A DNA stretch of 7,835 bases. It comes from Planctomycetota bacterium. GTDB lineage: Bacteria; Planctomycetota; Brocadiia; Brocadiales; Bathyanammoxibiaceae. The position numbers and the translations under genes were made by a program. The DNA is taken from NCBI GenBank assembly GCA_030598065.1, contig JAUVQR010000055.1, forward strand, positions 1-7,835. The letters run 5' to 3'. This document shows positions 1 to 5,732 of the stretch, piece after piece. Position 1 is the first letter of the stretch. Every line of letters begins with the position of its first letter. Below the pieces are notes generated by a model. That model did not search any database. It saw only the letters and a program-made list of their open reading frames with translations, and was not told the DNA's origin.

Positions 1-167
1 GGATAGGTCTCGTGGGCGACCAGTTTTACCTGTGTGTCCAGGTAATTTCCCGTGATTTCCACCAGGCAGGCGGAGACACCGTCCGTTGACGTCCCGGACA
101 TAAGGCCTATCACATTACGTCTGGTACTTACTCTGGTATCTTGTCCTTCTCCCGGCTTTTTTGTCAT
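1..167 (-). CDS. anmK: Anhydro-N-acetylmuramic acid kinase, N-terminal part (cut by window edge)
   Basis: AnmK phosphorylates and opens 1,6-anhydro-MurNAc in the cytoplasm, giving MurNAc-6-phosphate for peptidoglycan recycling. Only the first 55 codons are present. They read from an ATG at 167-165 leftwards and run off the window, so the frame is open rather than broken. The diagnostic part is residues 20-31, [12 protein letters not shown], the glycine-rich N-terminal nucleotide-binding signature of this family, followed by the hydrophobic strand ACLVEI (33-38). About 19 residues precede the signature, somewhat more than usual, so an internal start such as GTG at codon 19 is possible. No clear Shine-Dalgarno site precedes the ATG. 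It lies downstream of queA on the same strand, separated by 230 bp and a palindromic repeat, and probably has its own promoter. The assignment rests on the N-terminal signature only. Confidence 0.85.
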   Translation of the reverse strand, partial: MTKKPGEGQDTRVSTRRNVIGLMSGTSTDGVSACLVEITGNYLDTQVKLVAHETY

Positions 168-208
168 AGGTTTTTTTGTTGGGACAGCGACCAATAGAGA
201 TAGAAGAG

Positions 209-237
209 CTTATTGCCAATCTGCCGGAAAATGTCAA
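209..237 (-). promoter_or_regulatory. Candidate sigma-70 promoter for anmK
   Basis: Read on the minus strand there is a perfect -35 hexamer TTGACA (237-232), a 17-bp spacer and a -10-like AATAAG (214-209, four of six matches to consensus). Transcription would begin near 202, leaving a leader of about 35 nt before the anmK ATG. The spacing and the perfect -35 box make it credible, but no transcript evidence is available and the -10 box is weak. Confidence 0.45.
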
Positions 238-272
238 CAAATTTCATGAGACCTCTGAAAAATGTGCAAAGC

Positions 273-361
273 TGTCATTGCGAGGAGTGGGAGCGACGAA
301 GCAATCTCCTAAGTGATTTCGCCAGAGAACATGAGATTGCTTCGCTTCGCTCGCAACGACA
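273..361. repeat. Imperfect palindromic interspersed repeat (REP/MITE-like)
   Basis: The left end starts TGTCATTGCGAG and passes through CGACGAAGCAATCTC (to about 308). The right end (333-361) is nearly its reverse complement, GAGATTGCTTCGCTTCGC followed by TCGCAACGACA. The two arms pair over most of about 30 bp with a few mismatches and a 7-base length difference, around a non-pairing centre of roughly 25 bp. It has no coding capacity and sits between queA and anmK. Palindromes with this terminal sequence are, from memory, high-copy elements in many bacterial genomes. Copy number here cannot be seen from one window. It could form a stable hairpin in a queA-anmK read-through transcript and thus act as a terminator or RNA stabiliser. 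Confidence 0.8.
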
Positions 362-374
362 ATAGTGAATGTTA

Positions 375-391
375 CTTTACATTTTGTAAAG
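375..391. other. Small stem-loop just downstream of queA
   Basis: CTTTACA and TGTAAAG form a perfect 7-bp stem around a 3-nt loop, beginning 7 nt after the queA stop codon. The stem is AT-rich and no clean U-tract follows it in the queA direction, so it is at best a weak terminator. Together with the larger palindrome at 273-361 it may end or attenuate queA transcription. Confidence 0.35.
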
Positions 392-397
392 GTTTCT

Positions 398-1468
398 TTA
401 TATGATTAACATCGCGTCTCCATAGCTGTAAAACCTGTATCCCTTACCGACGGCCTCCGCGTATGCATCCAGAATCTGGGAGCGCCCCGCGAAGGCGGCC
501 ACAAGCACCAGCAGTGTGGTCTTGGGGAGATGAAAATTTGTCAGGAGGCCATCCACCACCTTGAATCTGTACGGCGGATGGATGAACAGCTCGGTGGTAC
601 CCTTTGACGCCCTGACCTTGCCTCCTTCTCTTGCCAGTGTTTCAAGGACACGGCAGCATGTCGAGCCTGCCGCGAACACCCTGCCGCCCCGCTCGCGCAC
701 CATGTCTAGCCTGCGGGCGGCGCCTGTGTCTAACTCGTAGTGCTCCTTTTCCATCCTGTGGCGCGTTATGTCGGATGACCTGATTGGCGTGAACGTACCC
801 AGGCCAACGTGAAGGGTGACATAAATAATCTCTACCCCTTTCCGTTCGAGCGTTTTTAACAGTGGCGTCGTAAAGTGGAGCCCCGCCGTGGGCGCAGCGA
901 TTGAGCCGGGCCTCAAGGCAAAGACGGACTGGTATCGTTCTATGTCTTCTTTCAGGAAAGGGCCATCATCAGTATCAGTGGCGGGGCGTTTTATATACGG
1001 GGGAAGGGGCATCCTGCCGAACTGATTCATCAGTTTCCGTGCCCCGTTATCAGATCCAAAGTCCATTACCCACTCCCTGGACGACAACCTGTCCGACAGG
1101 GTTCCCGTGACTGCGCCTCCGCCGAACGTAACCTCCTCCCCGATGCGGGGGTTCCCTCTTGTCTCCAGAAGCACCCTCCACCTTCCGTTACCCAGGCTGT
1201 TTACCAGCAATATCTTCACGCTGCCGCCGGTGGTTCTTCTGCCGGTTAGCCTGGCCGGTATGACTTGAGAGTTGTTCAATACCAGGGCGTCACCCCACTT
1301 CAGGTAGCGTACTATATCTGAAAAACGCCGGTGCTCACGCCTTCCCGTGACGCGGTTAAGTACCATTAGCCTCGAGCTGTCCCTATTGGGAAGCGGGTGC
1401 TGGGCTACAAGTTTCTTGTACATGGGGTAGTCGTAGAGTACGGCGAGTCGTTCATCGTTGGCGTTCAT
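398..1468 (-). CDS. queA: S-adenosylmethionine:tRNA ribosyltransferase-isomerase
   Basis: QueA transfers and isomerises the ribosyl group of SAM onto 7-aminomethyl-7-deazaguanine in tRNA, making epoxyqueuosine at the wobble position of GUN anticodons. The protein (356 aa, normal family length) shows the conserved blocks in order: YDYP (12-15) and HPLPNRDSSRLMVLNR; RFSDI and NNSQVIPARL; GRMPLPPYI (151-159) with ERYQSVFA; GSIAAPTAGLHFT (188-200); VTLHVGLGTF (217-226); TNFHLPKTTLL (310-320); and YRFYSYGDAML (344-354). I chose ATG 1468 because AGGG lies 6 nt upstream and the protein then begins like its relatives; an in-frame TTG at 1507 would add 13 unlikely residues. Oddity: the block usually read as AVGTTSVRTLE is AAGSTCCRVLE (266-276). 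It diverges from mraZ across a shared AT-rich region. The other queuosine genes are not in the window. Confidence 0.96.
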   Translation of the reverse strand: MNANDERLAVLYDYPMYKKLVAQHPLPNRDSSRLMVLNRVTGRREHRRFSDIVRYLKWGDALVLNNSQVIPARLTGRRTTGGSVKILLVNSLGNGRWRVLLETRGNPRIGEEVTFGGGAVTGTLSDRLSSREWVMDFGSDNGARKLMNQFGRMPLPPYIKRPATDTDDGPFLKEDIERYQSVFALRPGSIAAPTAGLHFTTPLLKTLERKGVEIIYVTLHVGLGTFTPIRSSDITRHRMEKEHYELDTGAARRLDMVRERGGRVFAAGSTCCRVLETLAREGGKVRASKGTTELFIHPPYRFKVVDGLLTNFHLPKTTLLVLVAAFAGRSQILDAYAEAVGKGYRFYSYGDAMLII

Positions 1469-1537
1469 AATATGCCCTATTGTATTACTTTGTCCCGAAA
1501 GAAACAAATTACGTGAAAATTTTTCCTGAGAATTTTA

Positions 1538-1565
1538 TTGAAAATAGTACCATATATTGTATATT
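1538..1565 (+). promoter_or_regulatory. Candidate sigma-70 promoter of the mraZ/dcw operon
   Basis: TTGAAA (1538-1543, five of six) is followed after 16 bp by TATATT (1560-1565, five of six). A start near 1572 would give a leader of about 128 nt that carries the MraZ-type operator boxes before the mraZ ATG. The region is AT-rich, so chance matches are possible, but this is the best-spaced pair I found upstream of mraZ. Confidence 0.45.
1544..1552 (-). promoter_or_regulatory. Candidate extended -10 promoter element for queA
   Basis: On the minus strand TGGTACTAT reads as an extended -10 (TGn followed by TACTAT, four of six matches). A poor -35 candidate TTGTGG lies 19 bp further upstream. It is about 76 nt before the queA start and falls inside the candidate mraZ promoter on the other strand. 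The evidence is only sequence resemblance in AT-rich DNA. Confidence 0.25.
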
Positions 1566-1651
1566 GCGCCACAATTGGACAAGATATGAATGTTATGTAA
1601 AAAAATACAAAGAAAGTACTTGCTTATCTTGAAAAGACTAATAAACTTCTG

Positions 1652-1676
1652 GTGGTTGAAAGTGGTAGAGAGTGGG
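1652..1676 (+). promoter_or_regulatory. MraZ operator: three direct GTGGN boxes at 10-bp period
   Basis: GTGGT (1652-1656), GTGGT (1662-1666) and GTGGG (1672-1676) are separated by exactly 5 bp each, so they recur once per helical turn. Known MraZ operators are tandem direct repeats with G-rich cores (TGGGN separated by 5 bp in Escherichia coli, AAAGTG-type in mollicutes), placed upstream of mraZ. Here the middle and right boxes are preceded by AA and GA, resembling the AAAGTG form. The array ends 23 bp before the mraZ start, consistent with autoregulation of the cluster by MraZ. Binding is inferred from pattern and position. Confidence 0.75.
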
Positions 1677-1699
1677 GAAGGGTCCCATAATAAACAAAT

Positions 1700-2146
1700 A
1701 TGTTTAGCGGCAACTATAAACACGTGGTTGATGAAAAGAATCGGCTGGCCATCTCGTCGGCACTCAGGGAGTGCGTTTCGGTCAAGAGGGACGGCAAGGG
1801 CTTCTATCTCACTCGCGGGCTGGAGGGTTGTTTATTCATGTTCCCTCCCAGGCTCTGGGACGACTTTGTGACAAACAACGTAAAGAAACTTCCTTTCACC
1901 AGTGCAAGACGCAACTTTGAGCGGGCCTTCGTCGCTCACGCATTCAAGATATCATGTGATCCTCAAGGGAGAGTGGTAATCCCACAAGCCCTTAAAGAAT
2001 ATGCCGGTATCGGTAGGGATGTGATGTTGATTGGCACTCTGGACAGAATAGAGATATGGGACTATGCCAAGTGGAAGTCTATGGACGAAGATAATACTAA
2101 GAACTTGGATAAACTAGCGGAAGAACTATACAAGGGTATTCAGTAG
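1700..2146 (+). CDS. mraZ: Transcriptional regulator MraZ
   Basis: MraZ is the DNA-binding regulator usually encoded first in dcw clusters. It forms a ring of subunits, each with two AbrB-like half-domains, that binds tandem boxes upstream of its own gene. The protein has 148 aa, the normal length. The first half-domain begins MFSGNYKHVVDEKNRLAIS (residues 1-19), and the second contains DPQGRVVIP (87-95) followed by GTLDRIEIWD. The ATG at 1700 gives the canonical MF-G-Y start. No good Shine-Dalgarno site is seen: the nearest AAGGG is 17 nt upstream and abuts the operator boxes. Oddity: the first half-domain has N in place of the usual G and lacks the usual proline in the DxKGRLxxP motif, while the second half is canonical. 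rsmH follows 9 bp later, so the two are very likely co-transcribed. Confidence 0.95.
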   Translation: MFSGNYKHVVDEKNRLAISSALRECVSVKRDGKGFYLTRGLEGCLFMFPPRLWDDFVTNNVKKLPFTSARRNFERAFVAHAFKISCDPQGRVVIPQALKEYAGIGRDVMLIGTLDRIEIWDYAKWKSMDEDNTKNLDKLAEELYKGIQ

Positions 2147-2155
2147 GCGGGACCT

Positions 2156-3052
2156 ATGGAGCCAGAGGTATCTCCGCATCGGCCAGTGATGTTGAAGGAG
2201 GTTCTCGAGTGGTTGGAGCCAAGACCTGGACAGGTAGTGCTGGATTGTACGATAGGCGTGGGGGGCCACGCCGCGGCTATCTTGAAGGAGTTAGGCCCGG
2301 ACGGCCTTCTCCTTGGTATAGACAAGGATGAGGGGGCGTTAGAGATGGCAAATAGATTTCTGGCACCTTTCGTAAAAACAGGCAATGTCCGGCTTTTTCA
2401 TACCGACTACCGGAACGCGAAGTCCGTTTTGGATGAAGCGGGTGTGGGTGACGGTATGGTAGACGGCATGCTTCTTGACCTGGGTGCTTCATCCCTTCAA
2501 TTCGATTCTCCGGACCGGGGTTTTAGTTTCCAGTATGAGGGTCCATTGGATATGAGGATGGACCGTTCAGAAAAAGTGACCGCGATGAACCTTCTCAAGA
2601 GGTTGTCTGAGAAGGAGCTGGCGGACATTTTTTGGAGGTACGGCGAGGAGAGGTGGTCAAGAAGGATCGCCAGGTCCATAAAGCGGCAAGCTCCAATCGA
2701 GACCACCACCCAACTGGCAAATCTCGTTGCAAGAACGGTTCCCGGGAAAAGAGGCAGGATACATCCCGCCACAAGGGTGTTTCAGGCCCTTCGTATCGCC
2801 GTAAACAAGGAGCTTGAGAGCCTGGAGGCCTTTCTGGATTGCAGCTACAGGTTTCAAAGGTCCGGGGGCAGAACGGTGGCGATAAGTTTCCAATCCTTAG
2901 AGGACCGCATAGTCAAACACTCTTTTCTGGAAGGTTCCCGTGAAGGCGTCTACCGTATCCTTACCAGGAAACCCGTTCGTCCCTCCCAGGAGGAGGTTCA
3001 GGAGAACAGCCGTTCTAGAAGTGCAAAATTGCGGGCCGTTGAGAGGGTCTGA
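2156..3052 (+). CDS. rsmH: 16S rRNA (cytosine-1402-N4)-methyltransferase RsmH
   Basis: RsmH (MraW) uses SAM to methylate N4 of C1402 in the decoding centre of 16S rRNA. The 298-aa product matches family length. It opens with HRPVMLKEVLEWL (8-20), then the SAM-binding glycine loop DCTIGVGGHA (30-39), GIDKDEGAL, DGMLLDLGASSLQFD, the RGFSF and DMRMD block, GRIHPATRVFQALRIAVNKEL, and the C-terminal SFQSLEDRIVK and RSRSAKLRAVERV motifs. The second residue after LD in the glycine loop is C-T-I rather than the more common A-T-x, which is a tolerated variation. The start ATG follows mraZ by 9 bp with a G-rich but imperfect ribosome site (AGGCGG). It is the second gene of the dcw run, its standard place, and its last codons contain the ribosome site of the next gene. 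Confidence 0.97.
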   Translation: MEPEVSPHRPVMLKEVLEWLEPRPGQVVLDCTIGVGGHAAAILKELGPDGLLLGIDKDEGALEMANRFLAPFVKTGNVRLFHTDYRNAKSVLDEAGVGDGMVDGMLLDLGASSLQFDSPDRGFSFQYEGPLDMRMDRSEKVTAMNLLKRLSEKELADIFWRYGEERWSRRIARSIKRQAPIETTTQLANLVARTVPGKRGRIHPATRVFQALRIAVNKELESLEAFLDCSYRFQRSGGRTVAISFQSLEDRIVKHSFLEGSREGVYRILTRKPVRPSQEEVQENSRSRSAKLRAVERV

Positions 3053-3054
3053 GT

Positions 3055-3483
3055 ATGGCAATCGTACGTATTATGATTCTTTTAGGCGTTACGACCGGGA
3101 TGGCAATGGTCGTGTTATGGCATGTAAGGCAGACTGTGATTGTTGGGTACAGGATAATAGAGTTAGATAAGAAGAGGGCCATTCTTGAGGAAAGGAACCG
3201 TGTGTTGGCCGGTCAGATAGGCACACTTAAGAGCCCCGGGCGGATATTGAAGAATCTTGACGACATGGACATCAAGCTGCTTCCTCCCGTCCCCCCTGTC
3301 GAGGCCAACAATAACGATAACGTAACAAAGGTAAGAAAAGTAAAAAAGACGACAAAGGTAACTGAAGCGACGAAGCCCAAAAGGGCGGCAAGGAGAGCAA
3401 GGACGATAAACATCGCTTATAAGTCGAAGGCCAGAAAAGTGAAGAAGCGCACGCGCCAACTCAACGGGCGAGAGGGGCGCTAG
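3055..3483 (+). CDS. ftsL: FtsL-like divisome protein with long basic C-terminal tail
   Basis: The position between rsmH and ftsI and the topology fit FtsL, a bitopic protein that links FtsB/FtsQ to the FtsW-FtsI septal synthase. Sequence similarity in this family is low, so the call rests mostly on topology and position. Residues 4-24 form one hydrophobic membrane segment after a very short N-terminus. Residues 34-58 are charged and heptad-like, ending in LKSPGRILKNLDDMDIKLLPP, typical of the FtsL/DivIC membrane-proximal coiled coil. After a short Pro/Asn-rich linker, residues 91-142 contain 22 Lys/Arg and only two acidic residues, an unusual tail that would lie in the periplasm. The total of 142 aa is longer than many FtsL proteins. 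The start lies 2 bp after the rsmH stop, with AGGG at 3044-3047 inside rsmH, suggesting translational coupling. An A AAA AAG slippery heptamer lies in frame at codons 96-98. Confidence 0.75.
   Translation: MAIVRIMILLGVTTGMAMVVLWHVRQTVIVGYRIIELDKKRAILEERNRVLAGQIGTLKSPGRILKNLDDMDIKLLPPVPPVEANNNDNVTKVRKVKKTTKVTEATKPKRAARRARTINIAYKSKARKVKKRTRQLNGREGR
3342..3348 (+). other. In-frame A AAA AAG slippery heptamer in the ftsL-like gene
   Basis: The heptamer spans the third base of codon 96 and codons 97-98, the correct phase for -1 slippage as in Escherichia coli dnaX. A -1 shift would add five residues, DDKGN, and stop at TGA 3363-3365, giving about 103 aa lacking almost all of the basic tail. The stimulators are poor: the only nearby hairpin (GCCC, AAAA loop, GGGC at 3375-3386) starts 26 nt downstream, and no strong Shine-Dalgarno-like site lies about 10 nt upstream. 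In a Lys-rich, A-rich stretch the motif may be chance. Confidence 0.3.
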
Positions 3484-3547
3484 GTGTCCGGACCGTACGT
3501 GGTGGCTTACGATAAGAATGTAACGTGGAGGTTACCAGGGACCTGTT

Positions 3548-3880
3548 ATGGACTATAAGAAATTTGCAGAGAGCGCAAGATTATTCGGTGTCTCGGCCAC
3601 AGAGAAGCACTATGAGGACGCTGAAGCATTTATCGAAAAATTTGGTCCTGAGTTGGAAGAGGCGGCGACGGCATATATAAACAGTTCGCTGGCGCAATGC
3701 AGCGGGGCATTCTTGAAAGAGATAGCCTTAAGAGTCAATGAGGGCAGGAGTAACGGTATTGGTTATCTGGACGGCATACTGGCGTTTGCATTTATGTCTG
3801 GATTCCTTGCCGGTAAAGGTCATTTCAAGGAGATTGAGAAATACAAGATGGAGCAGCTTGTGAAGAGCGGTGACCTTTAG
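3548..3880 (+). CDS. Small unrecognised protein between ftsL and ftsI
   Basis: I do not recognise this 110-aa protein. It is probably real: it is a clean frame on the operon strand in a gap otherwise too long for a dcw cluster, and AGGG (3537-3540) sits 7 nt before the ATG. The predicted product is soluble and mostly helical, with an acidic first half (residues about 20-45, rich in E, D and A) and a moderately hydrophobic stretch at about 73-89, GYLDGILAFAFMSGFLA, containing glycines and one acidic residue, so a packed core helix is more likely than a membrane span. It has no signal peptide and one cysteine (51). It starts 64 bp after the ftsL-like stop and ends 120 bp before the ftsI start, looser spacing than the rest of the cluster. 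A role in division or wall synthesis is suggested only by position. Confidence 0.65.
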   Translation: MDYKKFAESARLFGVSATEKHYEDAEAFIEKFGPELEEAATAYINSSLAQCSGAFLKEIALRVNEGRSNGIGYLDGILAFAFMSGFLAGKGHFKEIEKYKMEQLVKSGDL

Positions 3881-3901
3881 ATGGCAAGGGTGGTTGCATC
3901 T

Positions 3902-3930
3902 TTGGAGGTAAAGGCTGGTTGTAGGATAAT
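3902..3930 (+). promoter_or_regulatory. Candidate internal promoter upstream of ftsI
   Basis: TTGGAG (3902-3907, three of six) and GATAAT (3925-3930, five of six) are separated by 17 bp in the 120-bp gap before ftsI. A start near 3937 would give a leader of about 64 nt. The -35 box is weak, so this is a tentative call. The long gap, compared with 2-25 bp at most other junctions, makes a separate promoter plausible. Confidence 0.3.
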
Positions 3931-3984
3931 ATAAGACCTGAATTTGTAGTTAGCTGTGAATGTCCGAGCATCCGGAAATAGAGC

Positions 3985-3990
3985 AGGAGG
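3985..3990 (+). promoter_or_regulatory. Ribosome binding site that sets the ftsI start
   Basis: A full AGGAGG lies 10 nt before GTG 4001. The longer alternative start, GTG 3956, has no Shine-Dalgarno site upstream, and the 15 extra residues it would add are Gly/Ala-rich and unlike the N-terminus of penicillin-binding proteins. The site therefore favours 4001. Confidence 0.7.
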
Positions 3991-4000
3991 AGAAGCAGCA

Positions 4001-5707
4001 GTGCGACCCTACATATTCATAATAGCCCTTTTTGTTACATATCTTGTCTTAGCCTTGCAGCTCGGACGTATTCAGATTGTAGAGCACGACAAGTACCAGA
4101 AGCTTGCCGACAAGCAGCATTACAAGAGGGTGGAAACGCCCGCGCTCCGTGGGTCCATTCTGGACCGTAACGGGAAGATTCTCGCGCACTCCCTGAAGAC
4201 CAACTCCGTATATGCCAACCCCAAGGCAATAGAAGACAAGGTACGCGTAGCCAATGAGCTCTCGGAGGCTTTGGGTCTTGAGGTCTCCAGGGTGCAAAAG
4301 GCGCTGGATAGAGATAAGAAGTTTGTATGGGTAAAGAGGGAAGTCAACAAGAGAGAAGTACAGGCGATTGAAGAGCGGAATATAGCGGGTGTCGGCATAC
4401 TAGAAGAATGCAGGCGCTCGTACCCCAGTGGCACGCTGTTGAGCCATGTGATTGGTTTTGTAGACATCGACGAGAAGGGGCTTGAGGGCATCGAGTTTGT
4501 CTGCGACGGCAAGCTGTCCGGCGAACCGGGCCTGAAGGTGATAACCAGGGACGGGTTGCAGCGGCCCATCTTTGATGCAGGGAACCCCTATACATCTCCG
4601 GTGGACGGAGACAGCGTCGTGCTGACCGTTGACCTTGCCTTGCAGCATATCCTGGAAGAGGAGCTTGACAAGGCCTTTGAAGAGTGGAAGCCTGATTCCG
4701 CCACTGCCATTGCCATGGACCCCAGGACGGGCGAGATACTCGCGCTGTCTAATCGTCCCACGTTTGACCCCAACCACTTCACTGTCTCATCTGCAGACCA
4801 GAGGCGCAATAGGGCAATAACGGACAGTTATGAGCCGGGTTCCATTATAAAACCCCTTGTGGTCAGCGGCGTATTGCGGAGGAAGCTGGTCGGCCCGAAG
4901 GACATCATCTTCTGCAGCAACGGCATTTATAAGATTAGGGGAAGGACGTTGCGTGACGTCCATCCGTACGGAAACCTGACCGTAGAAGAAGTCCTTGTCC
5001 ATTCAAGCAACATAGGCATGTCAAAATTGGCCGCTATGGACGGGATAGAGGGATTATACAAGAACCTCAAGCTGTTCGGCCTTGGCCGGCCGACAGGAGT
5101 AGGGCTCCCGGGGGAAGTAGGGGGTACGTTACGACACCACAAGAAGTGGACCAGCTATTCGGTGGCCTCAATTGCCATGGGCTATGAGCTTTCCGTGACG
5201 CCTTTACAGATGATTACCGCCTATTGTGCCCTTGCCAACGACGGGGTGTTGTTGAAACCGAGGATAGTGGCGGCCATCACCGACAATGAAGGCGGCATGA
5301 CGAAGAAGCGCTTTGGAACGGAGGTCTGCAACCGGGTGCTTAGCAGTGAGCTGGCTTCCGGCATAATAACCCCTGTACTCGCACGGGTTGTCGCAGAAGG
5401 CACTGGCAGAAGGGCCAAACTTGACGGTTATACCGTGGCCGGGAAGACAGGGACCTCCAAGAAGATCAACCCCAATGGGAAGGGCTATGGGGGCGCGGGC
5501 TACATAAGCTCCTTTATCGCCTATGCGCCTGCCGATGATCCTAAGTTATGCGTCCTGGTAATGGTGAACGAGCCTCATGGGCGCGCATACTATGGCGGTA
5601 CGGTTGCGGCCCCGGTGGTGAAAGAGATACTTAGAAGGTCACTTAACTATATGGAGCGTGTTGCCCTCTTGGCCGGGGGTTCTGGGTCATTAGAAGAGGT
5701 TATTTGA
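4001..5707 (+). CDS. ftsI: Class B penicillin-binding protein, septal transpeptidase (PBP3/FtsI type)
   Basis: FtsI is the DD-transpeptidase that cross-links septal peptidoglycan with FtsW. From GTG 4001 the protein has 568 aa, normal for the family. A short cytoplasmic N-terminus is followed by one membrane anchor (about residues 4-22) and the dimerisation domain with RGSILDRNGKILA. The transpeptidase domain contains AMDPRTGEILALSNRP, then the active-site SxxK as SIIK in EPGSIIKP (Ser281, Lys284), SSN (335-337) and KTGT (482-485). The C-terminal region YISSFIAYAPADDP and YGGTVAAPVVKEI is typical. There are no PASTA domains, unlike SpoVD or PBP2x, so a vegetative FtsI is favoured, though class B assignment alone cannot exclude a SpoVD relative. 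The SxxK interior I-I replaces the common T-F or V-F. The murE start follows 25 bp after the stop, in the usual dcw order. Confidence 0.93.
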   Translation: MRPYIFIIALFVTYLVLALQLGRIQIVEHDKYQKLADKQHYKRVETPALRGSILDRNGKILAHSLKTNSVYANPKAIEDKVRVANELSEALGLEVSRVQKALDRDKKFVWVKREVNKREVQAIEERNIAGVGILEECRRSYPSGTLLSHVIGFVDIDEKGLEGIEFVCDGKLSGEPGLKVITRDGLQRPIFDAGNPYTSPVDGDSVVLTVDLALQHILEEELDKAFEEWKPDSATAIAMDPRTGEILALSNRPTFDPNHFTVSSADQRRNRAITDSYEPGSIIKPLVVSGVLRRKLVGPKDIIFCSNGIYKIRGRTLRDVHPYGNLTVEEVLVHSSNIGMSKLAAMDGIEGLYKNLKLFGLGRPTGVGLPGEVGGTLRHHKKWTSYSVASIAMGYELSVTPLQMITAYCALANDGVLLKPRIVAAITDNEGGMTKKRFGTEVCNRVLSSELASGIITPVLARVVAEGTGRRAKLDGYTVAGKTGTSKKINPNGKGYGGAGYISSFIAYAPADDPKLCVLVMVNEPHGRAYYGGTVAAPVVKEILRRSLNYMERVALLAGGSGSLEEVI

Positions 5708-5732
5708 CACTTTAGCGGAGAGAGCGGTATTT

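Noticed and set aside
52..249. Plus-strand open frame of 65 codons
   Set aside because: It lies opposite the clearly recognisable anmK N-terminus and the anmK promoter region, has no ribosome site and no recognisable features.
1469..1507. TTG start for queA adding 13 residues
   Set aside because: ATG 1468 has an AGGG site and gives the usual QueA N-terminus. The extra residues have no family counterpart.
1590..1871. Plus-strand open frame of 93 codons starting in the mraZ leader
   Set aside because: It overlaps mraZ in another frame, and its first part runs through the AT-rich leader and MraZ boxes. It has no ribosome site.
3375..3386. GCCC/GGGC hairpin downstream of the slippery heptamer as a frameshift stimulator
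   Set aside because: The stem is only 4 bp and begins 26 nt after the heptamer, well beyond the usual 5-8 nt spacing.
3881..3934. 17-codon mini-frame directly after the 3548-3880 gene (ATG abutting the TAG)
   Set aside because: It is too short and has only a weak ribosome site. No attenuator-type codon run is seen, and the frame is likely chance.
3956..4000. Upstream GTG start for ftsI adding 15 residues
   Set aside because: No Shine-Dalgarno site precedes GTG 3956, whereas AGGAGG precedes GTG 4001 and gives a typical short N-terminus before the membrane anchor.
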